64,000 bases of DNA from Lindgomyces ingoldianus (Eukaryota; Ascomycota; Dothideomycetes; Pleosporales; Lindgomycetaceae): contig NW_022985162.1 of NCBI RefSeq assembly GCF_010093535.1, positions 1,147,213-1,211,212 on the forward strand, given 5' to 3'. A program made the position numbers and the translations under genes. The notes beneath the pieces were generated by a model, which was not told where the DNA came from, searched no databases, and saw only the letters and a program-made list of their open reading frames with translations. Positions within the stretch are counted from its first letter, which is position 1. Every line of letters starts with the position of its first letter. Below are positions 45,022 to 56,819 of this stretch, in pieces.

Positions 45022-45028
45022 GTCTTTT
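45022..45028 (+). terminator. RNA polymerase III T-run terminator of the tRNA gene
   Basis: The run tctttttg directly follows the tRNA 3' end, and its T5 run is sufficient for Pol III termination. Confidence 0.7.
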
Positions 45029-46789
45029 TGTTGTTTATTGGCATCCTTCAGACCTCTCACGAGTGGCGATGTTGTTGTGTTTGTGATGTAAAGGTTGACA
45101 TATTTTTTGGGGGGAGTTTTGCAAATTGAGTGCCGAGCTTAGCACCACCCCATGCTTTTTTAAGGTTCTGCAGAATCGAGAACTGTTTCGGCGTGCAATG
45201 CGAAATATAATTTTAATATACATGTTTCATAAGCATGCAACACTGGGAGAAGACCATTGTTACAGTCTCCCACGGCACTGGTCTTCTCGCCCCTTGACAA
45301 AAGATACATCCTCCTATTCTAGTAGCGTCCTCAGTCCAGCATTGAGTTGAGCAAGATGAAAGCGGTCTTTGCATTCTGTCTTCGTCAATGATTGAAGTCT
45401 GGAGTCAGTAGCAGTTCTGTACATTCCACTCTGATCGATTCGAAGTTCTAATGACGAGACCATCCAACCACTTCAAAACGAGAGGTCTCTTGAGAGGAAC
45501 CAGCTTGGATGGAATTAGGGAATACTTGCTTCAGTCGCGGTTATCGATCAACGAACAACAATGAAGATTTATCAAAGGTAGCCTCTGCAGCGCTCGTCAT
45601 TGTTGAAATTGCGACTCGACGTTCCTCTAGTTCAAATTTAAAAGCAGCTCCAGCGCTGGCCAGGCGGCCAACAGCTCTCTCCCTTCGCGCGGCCTATGTC
45701 ACTCTGACTCCTGCGCACAAATTAACAGAGTTATTAATGACGGAACGCACAATTCCCAAGTCGGTTTTCACGCTCCTTTCGCCGCTTGTCGATGCAGAGG
45801 CTGAGTCTGAAAAGGCCCGGGAGATGCGTGGAATGCGAGATTATCGTGGAGAAATGGCTGGTGCATTGTATCAGCCACCTCGTACTCTCCCGAACCATGA
45901 GATGAAGTCATTTTTTGCATAAGCCAGCTTTCACAATGTTCCGAGAAGCTGCAGCTCGCGCCCGGGGAATGGGCGATAGCTTCGATAAGGGGGATAAGAG
46001 CAAGATTTTCGAGGAAGGCTGAGGGGTGGTGGTGTCGATGAACTTGCGCAAGGCAAACACCACACGAATCAAAATAGAACGAGGTCATCACCGTACCGGG
46101 AAATTAAATTGCTTGACCAATCAAACCGGCGCTGTGCCTGAGGCCAAGCAGCGGCTAGGGGTGTTGGTGAAATGATGAATCGGCCCACGGGCCAGCAGTG
46201 GGCGCTTGGCCCTGCAGGCACACGAAGAAACGGCCCAGCTGGTTTCCTGTCCGCTGCTCTCACCACTCTCACCCATCTTCACTCCTCCTCGCCGCTCTCC
46301 CCCAATTGCTTCAATTTGCCCTACTCGCGACCAGGCTGTCGTTCGTCCTTCGTTCATCGACTGCAGCCGTCGCCATTCACTCTTTTTTCACCCACCTAAT
46401 TCACTCTTTTCTGTTTAGTGCCTAGTACACACCATATCAACATACTCCGACCGAGTCGCGTGAAGCCAGAGCCTGCTTCTAGAGCTACCTACATTTCTTG
46501 CAGCAAATCGCAACATCGGCCTCCCTCGATCAACATCATCACCAGCCTTATATATATTCTTCTGTCGCTTTCGATTGTTCACCACCAGAATAATACGATA
46601 ATCGAATAACATTATTCAATCGAAGCAACAAATTGAATTCAGACGAACTAAGGCAGTCACATCTTGGAAGTCGAACGCGCCTGCTTTGAGTCGCTCTTAA
46701 TCTCGTCGCAACGCGACACATAAGCTCGACAACCGCACTCTATCTGTTTGGCGAGGTTTCGAGTAGCAATTCTCGATTTGGAAGGAACG
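45029..46789. other. Intergenic region and long leader of the SH3 membrane protein gene
   Basis: The frame 45509-45922 (137 residues) has no recognisable domain and is weakly supported. From about 46250 to 46789 the sequence is CT-rich and lacks long frames, consistent with a promoter and long 5' leader. Confidence 0.4.
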
Positions 46790-48774
46790 ATGCCTCACCA
46801 TGGAGGAGCGCACTTGGTGCGACGGCAGCACCATCGCCATGAGCATGTGGATCCCAACCCACAACAACAGCCAGAACAGCCTCCTAACACGCGAAATAGG
46901 AACCAGAACAACAATGTCGCGACCGTCGTCTCCGTTGTAATCAAGACCATGCCAAAGACCTTTTCAGGTGATGCCGTATGGGTTACCCAGGCCCCAGCAA
47001 CTCTTGTTGGTGTGCCTGTGCAAGTTTCCACCGCAAACGACGCAAAGCCTACGTCCAAGGCCAAGTCAGGTGGAACTTCCGAGAAGGCAACTGCTACGAA
47101 GAAATCCTCCGACGCAAAAGAGACTGAGACGTCCTCACCAACTCACGTCGCATCGACGCTAATGGTCGCTACTTCGTCTCCAATCTTGTCTAGTGCTACA
47201 GCAGCAGCAATTGCTGCTACTACTTCCCCTTCGGCTACGTCAACCGCAGAGGCTGCAAAGAGCACTGGTATGTCTGGTGGTGCCAAGGCCGGTCTTGCAT
47301 TGGGTCTTCTCCTGGGAATCGCTGGTATCCTTGGTCTTGTCCTTTTCATGTACCACCGCAAGAAAAAGGCCCTTGCCCAAAAGAAGGTGGAGGATGAAAA
47401 GGTTGCCATGCAAAACGCTCCCCCGCCTCCAGTCGTAGTTGCTCCCAGTATCCGAACGCAGAGAACTTTGTCAACCGCACCTCGTCTCAGCCTTCGGCCG
47501 GTCACCCAATTCTCCCCTACTTATGAAGAGAACCGCAAGAGTGGTGGAAACTTGTTGAACGTTGCGGCTGCTGCAGCACCTCCTCCTCAATCCCGTCAAC
47601 ACACCCCATCACCGAATGATCAGCCAGCTAGCCCTTGGGAACGACCTGGGGCGGCAAATGCCGGTGCGCCTCCAACCGATCCCTTCCTTGACCCGCAGCC
47701 TCAACAGAGATCTCCGAGCCCTCCACAGAACCCCTTTGGTAACCACGCTGCAACTGAGACTCCTCAAGCGACCGCTCCTAGCACTCCCCAATCTGCCAAT
47801 TACGCTCCTGGTCCCAGCGGTCATCTGAATGATTTCGGCAACCCTGCTCCAGCCATTGCTGCCGCAGAGGCCGCTCCCACAGCTGCGCCCATTGCCATGG
47901 CCGCTGTTCCTGTTGTGCGTAGGGAAGTTCCACCTCCCCCGAGCATCAAGTCAGAATCCGGCGTAATTCCACCTAGCCCATCTTGGACAGAAGATATTCC
48001 TGCTTCCCCTGGCCCAGCTCCCACCGGCCCTCCCCCAGTCGCTGTCGCCGGTGGATCTCCTAATGGTCCCGCCCTTGCCCCTGCCCCTAACAATGTTCAC
48101 CGCGTCCAACTTGACTTCAAGCCCTCTATGCAGGACGAACTTGAACTTCGTGGTGGTCAGTTGGTTCGCATGCTACATGAGTACGATGACGGCTGGGTAA
48201 GTTCTGGATCCTCTTCGTCGATATTACAACTGACTCCGTCTAGGCTCTCTGTATTCGCATGGATCGTTCACAACAGGGTGTCGTCCCTCGTACATGTCTT
48301 TCCAAACACCCCGTCAAGCCTCGCACCGGACCACCCCGACAACAAGGGCCTCCTCGCCCTCGAGGTCCTCCTATGGGTCCTGGTGTTCCCCAGCCACGCC
48401 CGCTCTCCCCCGCCAGTGGTCGCAGCTCACCTCACCCACCTTCCCTCTCACCTGCCAATGGTCGCATGTCCCCAGGCCCTCGCTCGATGAGCCCAGGACC
48501 ACGCCCAATATCTCCTAACATAGGACCTGGAGGGCGTGCACGATCCAACAGTAACGCCCCCTATGCCGGCCCACCTCGCTCAATGTCTCCCGGCCCCTAT
48601 GGCGGCGGTCCCCAGCAGCACATGCCCCCCCCGCAAATGGGCCGCCCACGATCAAATTCTGCAAGTCAGGTTATGGCACGACGAGCAAGTCCGCCTGGCC
48701 CGAGCCCCATGAATCCTAATGCCAACGCTCCAATTATTCCAGCCCGGAAGCCGCTTCCCGGCCAGGCGCTATAA
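46790..48774 (+). CDS. Single-pass membrane protein with C-terminal SH3 domain
   Basis: Exons are 46790-48196 and 48244-48774 (645 residues); the 47-bp intron (gtaagt...tctag) splits the SH3 domain. The ATG (acgATGc) is the first in frame after a long leader. Residues 1-165 are Gln-, then Ser/Thr/Ala-rich and probably O-glycosylated outside the cell; there is no classical signal peptide. A TM helix (GLALGLLLGIAGILGLVLFM, about 168-188) is followed by a basic stop-transfer (YHRKKK), a Pro-rich stretch, the SH3 domain (about 437-495: VQLDFKPSMQDELELRGGQ, DDGW-ALCIRM, QQGVVPRTCL) and a Pro/Ser tail with repeated SPGPR/SPANGR words. The layout resembles Fus1-type or sensor-like membrane SH3 proteins of fungi that recruit proline-rich partners at the cell surface. 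Confidence 0.88.
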
Positions 48775-51700
48775 TATTTATGAGGAATGGGTCATGGCAC
48801 ATTTTTCCTATGTCGCTTGAATTTTCTGGTTTACATGGTTGGCCTGTGATGTGTTTTTTGGGATTGCAAGGTTAATGCCCTACTTACTCTCCTTACTACC
48901 CCCTAACTTTCGATTCTTGAGGGTCTGCTGGATGCATCTTAAGACAAACCCACCCACCAGACGTGGCAATATCCTGTGGATTTGCGTTCTTCCATTCCGG
49001 CACTTCTTCGCTTCTTTTTGGATTTTTGTTTATACCCAAACCCTGGGCCTACACTTAGCTGGCGTCTGCCATCCTCGTGCACCTAGCACTGAGGGCAGCT
49101 GAGAGCTAAGGGCACGTCTTGGTATTCTTTTTAGAGGTCGATAATGTTTGAAGCAATGTATCTTATATGGCGGAACTCTGGAAGCTGTTTCCGCACCTGT
49201 CCGCTGGGAGGGTCGGGATGATTTTAAGGAGATCGATGGATTGGCTGACTGGTTGAAAATCTAGAGATGGAGACGAAGGACTTTCTAGGCTTGACAAGAT
49301 GTACGTCATCCCGTTTGGCAGTGGTCTGAGGGTTGTTGCTGGACTCTTGGGATGATGGCTCTTGGTTAGGTAGTGAATGGAAGAAGATGTTTGTCATATC
49401 CCTGCGTTCCTGGACTGTTTGGTGCCCTTTGTATTGTTCTCCATGACGGTATCCTCGCTACTGTGCTCCCCACCAGGCGGTGGTATTTAATCATGGGATG
49501 GGCCGCAAAGGTGGTGAAACACTAGCTGTCCCTGGACGGAATCCTGGTTTTCGGCCCTCATTGACGAAGAACGGTATTTGCCCGCAAGTTCGTGGAAGCC
49601 TGTCAAGGGCTAAGGGTGATTCTGAATCCTTGAGACCCTGCTCTTCGTTTGCCATTTATTCAAACCCCTTCCGCTCTATCTGATTCTGCATCTTATGAGG
49701 ACAGCGCCAATTTGGCTAATGCACTGTCAATTCCTTTAGGGTTCTCTAAGGCGATCGCCCCGACACTGTGGCGCATCTCCTTTCCCCATCATGAAGTGGA
49801 CCCAGATCCATAAAGGTGTCCTATGATAAAAGTAACAGGTCTTCTGGATGAAATAGGCCTTTCTGGATACGTCGCCGTTCGTGCGTCGCTCACCAGCAGC
49901 AACATACTAGTCGGCAGATGGGGGGTCAACGGTGAGATTCAATGACCATAACTCTGAAAGCAAGGTGTTGAGGCATGCAGGGTAGTTGGTCAGTTTACCG
50001 TTACGACCATGCGTAACTGTCCAATACAGTGATCTCATAGAAGATTGAACGCCTTTTTCTCCTAAAACTGTTCGGTTTTCAGTCCAGTGAGCATGTAAAC
50101 TAACACGATGGGTCGATTTCTTCCCAGGTCTCCCTCGTGTGTCGCTCCAAAGCGCACCCAGTAGCGCGCCATGTGCCCGGAGGGTGCGACTGTGCAAGCC
50201 GCACTTTGCCCAGTCTCATTAGGGAACCTCCCACAATACCTCTGATATTTCTCCGCCTATAAAGATGGATGTTGTTTCGATTATCCAAGCAGACGAAAAC
50301 ACTTATCACCGACATATGCCAAGGGAGCGAATGGGAAAGGTATGGCTGGATTATGACACTTTTTTAACCTCTCCTCTCTCCATCAGTAGCGCACCTCCAT
50401 TCAATCCCCCACTCATTGGGCTCTATTAAAAAACAGCTTAGTATTGTATTGCAGATTAGAGCTTTAAAATTTGCGGGTTCCGACACTGGTGTTCCTTTGC
50501 CAGGAAACTTTATAACTACACAAGCCAGTCTATATGTCAACCTCTCTAATAGAGTCAGAGGAACTCTCTTGAATCTTGTAAGCAACAACCAGACTCAACC
50601 AAGCCAGTCGCATTCGACGCCACTCACTAAGATGACCTTTTAAATAGCCATCCCCTCGAAACGCTTTGGCTCTCACTTTGTTAATCCAACTGCATTCCAT
50701 CTCCTAGCCTCGGACAATGTCTCTCGTAAAGATAATATGGAACAAGATTTACAATTCAGTCGGCTTTTATGACGCCTTGACCTACAGTCACTACCTCGCT
50801 TCACGCTAGGGCTCCTCGCATCAGCTGTGCAATATATGACGAGAAATCTTGCATTAATCTGAAGGGCGGTTCAATGCTGACATGTTGGAATGTTAACGAA
50901 CGGTAAGTATGGTCACCAAGTGGTTCAACTCTCGTGTAATTGTACAAAGGTACAGCGGCGATCATGATTCCTAACACCCCGGACTGGTTAAAGCGAGCCT
51001 TATTTAGTCTCATAGGTGTATCAGTCAAGGCCACCTTTTCAAACATTAGCTTCAGTGGAAGTGTCACATTGTTCACAGATTGCATTGGAAGGAATACAGG
51101 CTTCAGTGGGCGAAGGTGCAGCCTCAGGGTAAGCCCGAGTCATTAAACAAGGCTGTCACATCCTCGGACTGACCTGCTGTCGAATGCGGAGTTTCGCGTT
51201 AGTCTTCGAGGCCACATACTTTCAATGCTCAGAAACTTCGAGATCTAAAGACTGTTGAAAGCATCAGCAGGATACGTATTCTACTCCGCAAGGATGGAGA
51301 GCAAATGACACTTAACAAAAATGTGTATTTCTTATGATGGTATTTAACACCCAGTCTTCCAGCTTGTACGACTAGCTCCAAGGCCGAGCAGCTTCGGTAC
51401 ATATCAGCTTCCCTGGCCATAGAGCAGTGTCCAATTGCCACCTTCTCTTCCTTCCCTTCATGTTCGATCTTCAGCAGACTAGATGATTCGCCGCATCGAT
51501 CGTAATCCGAACGGCCAACAGCTATTAGATACTCCAGCCCTACCGGACGAATTGCCTGCTAGAGGAATGCTCGGAATGTGGATACTTGAAGCCCCCGATC
51601 GCGCTTCAGAATCTTGCGTCTCACTCAATATGCATCGGCATCCCGGATGTTGGCGGTTCGTCCGGAGCCCAAGCCAGGAGGCCGCGCAACAAATTCAGCT

Positions 51701-51950
51701 GAGCCGGCCTACCGCGCATACGCACCACCAGTGGCTGTGAAATAGCCTCGCCAGGGGCTTACCCTGGGCCAATTATGTGCCCGTCCTCTCGGGCATTCAA
51801 GGCACTATCATGAACGGACTGTCCGCAGTTTGGTGATGTGGCCCGTGCAAGGCACTCCATGGTCCGTGCATGGAATTGGCTGGAATACCGAATACGATAC
51901 TTGTATTTATAAGCTGATTCCTAACAACCAGAGGTACCAAGTTCATACTT
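48775..51950. other. 3.2-kb gene-poor region
   Basis: The first few hundred bases are the 3' flank of the SH3 gene. Other short frames (49907-50315 minus, 50801-51085 minus, 51483-51740 plus) lack domains. Nothing further is recognised. Confidence 0.4.
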
Positions 51951-52605
51951 AATCATGAAAACTCCAAACTGTCAGCTTACAAGGAGCGCGTTCGCATCTG
52001 GACCCTTAGAAAGGTAGGCTTTAAGCAGAAGGAGATGTCTCAGAAGCTTAGGATACCTCTGTCCACAGTCTCTAATTGTCTCAAAGGCGAACAGAGGAGA
52101 AGTTCCTACTAGACTGCTGCATACTAAAATGTAAAGGCTTCTTATCTTAGATAGTCTGGGCAATTATCCCTCTTAGTATTAAGAGACTGTTGCTGTTTGT
52201 TGAGAAGGATGCAGAGTGGAACAAGGGTAAGCTAAACTCTAAGGTGTATATTGCGATATGCTACCTGTGGTGGTAGCAGTCTAAGACGCTCTTAGGACGT
52301 ACAAGAACAAGGAGCTTATCCTTATAGAGGACAATTTATTAGTTCACACCTCTAAGGCAACTGCATAGGCAGAGCAAGAGCTGGGAATCACGAAGCTGTT
52401 GTGGCATGCAAACTCACTAGATCTTAACCTGAATAAAAATGTCTGGCGATCGCTGAAGTATTGTGTACAGAAGCTACGTCAGTATCTGGCAGAGGAGTGG
52501 GGAAAAATCAGCTTTGACGACTATTCAAAGTACATTAAGAAGATAAGCAGCGGCCACACAAAATGGCGATTGGTGTCATTTTGTATGTAATTTATATATA
52601 AATTC
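51951..52605 (+). pseudogene. Degenerate Tc1/mariner-type DDE transposase
   Basis: The first part encodes a helix-turn-helix typical of Tc1-type transposases in one frame (AYKERVRIWTLRKVGFKQKE, then LRIPLSTVSNCLKG, about 51978-52095). The C-terminal part carries catalytic-domain landmarks in another frame: LIEDNLLVHTSKAT (second Asp plus His) at about 52318-52360 and HANSLDLNLNKNVWRSLKY at about 52402-52460, matching the usual SPDLNPIENVW with P-to-L and I-to-L/N changes. Stops and frame shifts separate the pieces, and the intervening region is shortened. Terminal repeats were not located with confidence. The copy is inactive. Confidence 0.85.
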
Positions 52606-53356
52606 TATGCTAGATCATCTGACAAAATCTCGGGGAAACCAGCTGAACAGCCCGTTCATGGGAGCCCTTTGTAATTCCAGGTGCGCCGACGCTGGCACCG
52701 CCGACGCTCCCGTTCGAATTCCGCGGACCATCCAAACACGCCATTATCAGCACGCCAGCCTAGCATCCACGTCGGCCGAATCCGTCCCGACTCCCGGTTG
52801 TATTTTCTCAGTCGGAGTGTCATTTTCTAATCCGCTTTCGTCAAGGTACTGGCAAGAAAGGCCAGTCATCTGGAGACGACTGGCATTTTCTACGTCCGGG
52901 CTTGGTTGACACCCCTAGATACGGGCCAAGTTAGACACGAGACCCGATTATACCGCCGCGCAATGCCTGCCAAGATGCGAGCAGCAGCAGTAGTTCTTTC
53001 GATCAAGGAGCTGTTCCCATACCTCAGGCCAGATCTCCCCAAGATATAAGATCAGTGCTTGTTCCAGGAATTCCCTCCATGAGTTTCGTCTCAAGTTCTC
53101 GCTCAATATTAGCACTACTTAATCGATATTTCTTTACGTGCAGTAAGGCTGGTTCACAAGTCTCGCGCATCCCTGCTAAAGTCCTTCCACATGCCTCTTC
53201 AACTATCTACCTGAAAACCCTTCCCTTTTGCAAAGCTCAGTACTGGAGAACGCCATCTCAACAGCCCAAAGTCTTTTACGGCTGAGTCCCTCAACAGCTC
53301 TCGTATGATCATTTTCCACCACCCGCTGCTACCCAAACTAATCTACAAAACAAAGG
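52606..53356. other. Intergenic region
   Basis: No gene is recognised; the frame 52607-52909 starts inside the transposon flank and lacks features. Confidence 0.4.
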
Positions 53357-53839
53357 ATGTTCACTAGCGGTACGTAAGCTTCACCAATATCTCCCACGTG
53401 TGCACCCATGTAGATTACAGGTGCATCACCCACATTGTCTAATCATATTCTCAGCTTCAAACACACCTCCAAACATCAATTCCTCCGGCTGGTCCAAAGA
53501 AGCGATATTCGGCCTCATCGCACTCTTTCTGATGATCATATGCTCTAGTATCAGCATTGTATGGAAATGCTGTGTTCTCAGAGAGATCAAGTGGGATGTC
53601 TGCAAGGTCTGGCGACCGAAACAAAAACCTGAAGGTCAGTATGCTACAAGGACGCCTCTTATAAGATTTACGATGCTGATATTACGATAGATGTTGAAAG
53701 TGGGGTTTCATATAGTTCCACACGTAGATTCTCGAGTCGTGCGCATACGATTTGCTCTTGGGTGTCCAAGGATATGGGAAATATACGGAGACATCAGCAG
53801 GAGACTTATTCGAAACTTCTTCGTATGAAGAGGACATGA
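53357..53839 (+). CDS. Small single-pass membrane protein (three exons)
   Basis: Exons are 53357-53369, 53455-53634 and 53691-53839 (113 residues). The introns (85 and 56 bp) have donors gtacgt and gtcagt and acceptors ctcag and gatag; both lie in phase 1. The protein has a short polar start, a conserved-looking SGWSKEAIFGLIALFLMII segment that begins one TM helix (about residues 18-40), a cysteine pair and basic stretch (WKCCVLREIKW), and a soluble polar tail (QKPEDVESGVSYSS to the end at LLRMKRT). No single open frame covers it, so simple ORF finding misses it. The first exon codes for only four residues. It resembles small one-TM hypothetical proteins found in fungi; the function is unknown. 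Confidence 0.7.
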
Positions 53840-56318
53840 GAGCCGGCTGAGTCAGCCTTCTAGAATTACAACTGAGACCGTTGAGCGAGAACCCTACTCA
53901 AGGATGCGCCTCACGAAGCGATGCCATGGTGTCGAATGGACCATAAGCCAGGTCGGGTCGAGAAATATTCACTAATTGCAAAAGAACAACAGCGTGTTAT
54001 CGTATACCGCGGACCAGAATCAGGGCAAATATAATCTATCAGCGATCTTGCTGGAATTAGGGAGGACATAAAGTAGATGTTCATTTCTATCGCAAACTAG
54101 GCTCTAGTCATGTTCCACCATGAGCAACAGGATGCAGTAGGATCGACCGGGGGAAATAGAAGAATCCGCGAGAGTGAGCTTCTCGGTACAAGGATAGAGA
54201 AAATGTGGACACTCACTTGGCAGCGGCAGGAAACTCGCTCCTCTGGCCGCTATTACACTCCGGGAAATCGAGCCCTTCATTCGGTGAGGGCAATACCTAG
54301 GCATAAGAACGAGATCTTATCTAGGAGGAACCACCTGGCTCGTCCTACATCTGTTTGCTAGAGATTTCTCACGTTCGCCCACCCCACTCTTGAAAACAAA
54401 TTCAGATAGCCTATTGCTTCTTTCTGGCTTTGGCATTGGGTCCTCCGGTGAGGAATAAAGATGTCGTCACGAGCAGTAATCATCCCAAATTCCGAATTTC
54501 TAACCTGGCTTGGACATTGCGTAACCCTTTTAGACCTCAACAAACTTTGACAATTGATAATTTATTCTTAAGAGCATATTAAGACCTTCAGCATCACCAT
54601 GGAGTGCGTCTCGATTCTACTCGTATCTGCAGAGGTGCTCCTAGATATATTCTAAAAGTAACTGGCAACGGTAGAGTAAAGCCGCAGTGCTATCACCCCT
54701 GCCGGGCATTTTCCGTTTTTGATGAAGAAGTGTGTGCCTTGTCTTCGCCGCCGCTCTCATTACACCGCCCACGCAGCCATACCACAATCTGCAACTCCTA
54801 AACTCCAAACTCCTCTGGTTGAAAAGGCTGGAAACTCATTGATGATCTATTACGTGCATACTATCTTCAAGAAGCCCCCTGTTCTGCTCATCTGCAGGCC
54901 CCTCTCGACCTAGAATAATTCTGTGTCAACGTAGTACACCATTGCCACTCTTTTCTTTTCACACACCTCAAACATATAAGGACCCCATTGTAACTACTGT
55001 GCAAAGGTCTGTATTGCCGTTTCAATTTCTATATTGCCGAAGATCTCCTGTCAAGTCAATTACAGGCCATGTACCGCTCGTTCCGTTGGCGTCCTGACCA
55101 TAAGTCTCCTCCACCCCAGACCCACACTCTTCTGTTTGATCCCGTCGAACTAGAGCCATCCGAAGCCGCCAGTAGGCAGTCTATTCGGCTGCAGTATGGA
55201 TGAGGCGACAATAGAAAATGAGATGCACTCGGACACAGGTGTAGCAGGACATGGAATTACGTAATGGAGTGAATCAATTCTCACACTTGAGGCCAACCGA
55301 TGCTGTACCCACGTAGATAAACGCAAAGATCTACGAGATGACAAGGGACCATGCACAGGGCACACGACGAAGGGTGCTAAGTCTCTAATTTCTCGTCTCG
55401 CGCGCCCTTGCAAGACCATTCTAGCGTCATCCCATCTCTTTAACACATGTTGCACACCCTCAGCGTACTTGAAGCACCAAGAAACCTTCGGTTGTAGTTG
55501 TATTCTCTGTAATAGAGGACACATTCACTCATCTCTGTTAGGGGCTGACTCTCCTGAAATGTCACACCAGAAACCCGATCTCAGAAGAAAGAACCGACAT
55601 CTAGAACAAAGCAAGATGCGACTAATCTCCTCAACCGATCGCTTTCCATCTGAAGAATGACTAAGTAAACCTCATTCCTAGAAGGTCTAACGCCGCTACA
55701 AATGGTAGATGAGATCTGCGAGACCAGTTCCGCATTATTACTCGAGGAAGAATGAGGGCTGACTGTATCCGTTGGAATTTAGGAGTGGTCATTCGAGCCA
55801 CGACCAAGAAACTCGGGCAAAGCCGAGCTCAATATAAACATGTCATCACCACCCTTCTGGTGGTTCTCCGTATCGTATTCTTCGCATGCCAAAGACGAGC
55901 CCCGGCGGATCTACACCCGTTTCGGGAAGGTGGGGTACACTTTTCTTAGTTCTCAACACCACCGGACCACACCACCAATCAAATCTCAGCATCTGGTCAT
56001 GCCAGGGACCTCACACCTAAAGCTCTTGCGACTTTTGTGGACTTGCAATATGGAAGTCGGGTCCCTGAACTAGATTTTCTCGTAACAGTAACGAATGGAA
56101 TTGTAGCCTCGGTGGTCATGCTCAGGATTATTGGGAGCGGAGATAGAACACTTCAATAGGCGGGTATGTAAAGAGGTCAGCTTTGGGAAGGTGAGTGGTA
56201 GATGTTTGAGTATAAATGTGAGGAGTGGCATCTTGTTTAATGATGGAAACTTGGAGCGGGCAGACTTAGTTGCTTCATTATCCTTCGCAAGCTTCATTCA
56301 CCAATCTTACCGTTCAAC
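53840..56318. other. 2.5-kb gene-poor region
   Basis: Frames at 54110-54361, 54719-54913, 55150-55524 and 55840-56073 show no domain or splice pattern I trust. The right end contains the PLA2 promoter. Confidence 0.4.
56211..56217 (+). promoter_or_regulatory. TATA element of the phospholipase A2 gene
   Basis: The word tataaat lies about 105 bp before the ATG at 56319, the same spacing as in the eight-cysteine secreted protein gene. Confidence 0.55.
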
Positions 56319-56819
56319 ATGAAATTATCCATTGTGTCTATTCTAGGGCTCACATCCCTCGCTCTTACAGCACCGCTCAACAAAAATCTTTCCCCTCGCG
56401 CAGAAACCATCCAACAAGCCACAGACCGATTGCTCTTCTCCTCCACCATTTCCCAATTTGAAGCCGCCCGCAACGCAAAGGACCCTTCTACCCTGGAATG
56501 GAGCTCCGACGGCTGCTCTGATTCCCCAGACAACCCCCTTGGCTTCAATTTCCTCCCATCCTGTCACCGGCACGACTTTGGCTACCGCAATTACAAGATA
56601 CAGAGTCGTTTTACGAGCTCGGCCAAAGCAAATATTGATAACAATTTTAAGTCGGATTTATACAATCAGTGTGCGACGGAGGGAAATGTGTTTGAAGTCG
56701 CGGCATGCAAGGGGGTTGCCGACGTGTACTACGAGGCTGTGAAGAAATTTGGGACCAAGAGAGTTGCGGAAATTTTGGAGGGAGAAGGAGAGAAGCGAAG
56801 AGGCGGAATAGATGTCTAG
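56319..56819 (+). CDS. Secreted fungal phospholipase A2
   Basis: This is a single exon of 166 residues. A signal peptide (MKLSIVSILGLTSLALTA, cleavage near residue 18) is followed by a short propeptide that may be cut after SPR (about residue 27). The catalytic core is SCHRHDFGYRNY with the His-Asp pair at about 85-86. The segment DGCSDSPDNP before it and four cysteines (about 66, 82, 118 and 129) match the bacterial/fungal class of secreted PLA2. The family hydrolyses the sn-2 acyl bond of phospholipids and needs calcium. The C-terminus ends in a charged, Glu/Lys/Arg-rich tail. It is GC-balanced and intact, in an otherwise gene-poor region between repeats. Whether it serves nutrition, signalling or host interaction is unknown. 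Confidence 0.92.
   Translation: MKLSIVSILGLTSLALTAPLNKNLSPRAETIQQATDRLLFSSTISQFEAARNAKDPSTLEWSSDGCSDSPDNPLGFNFLPSCHRHDFGYRNYKIQSRFTSSAKANIDNNFKSDLYNQCATEGNVFEVAACKGVADVYYEAVKKFGTKRVAEILEGEGEKRRGGIDV

Noticed and set aside
45509..45922. A 137-codon plus-strand frame
   Set aside because: It has an ATG and Arg/Ala/Ser-rich composition, but no recognised domain, signal or splice context; I could not support it as a gene.
47143..48093. Long minus-strand frames within the SH3 membrane gene
   Set aside because: They are antisense shadows of Pro/Ala-rich coding sequence.
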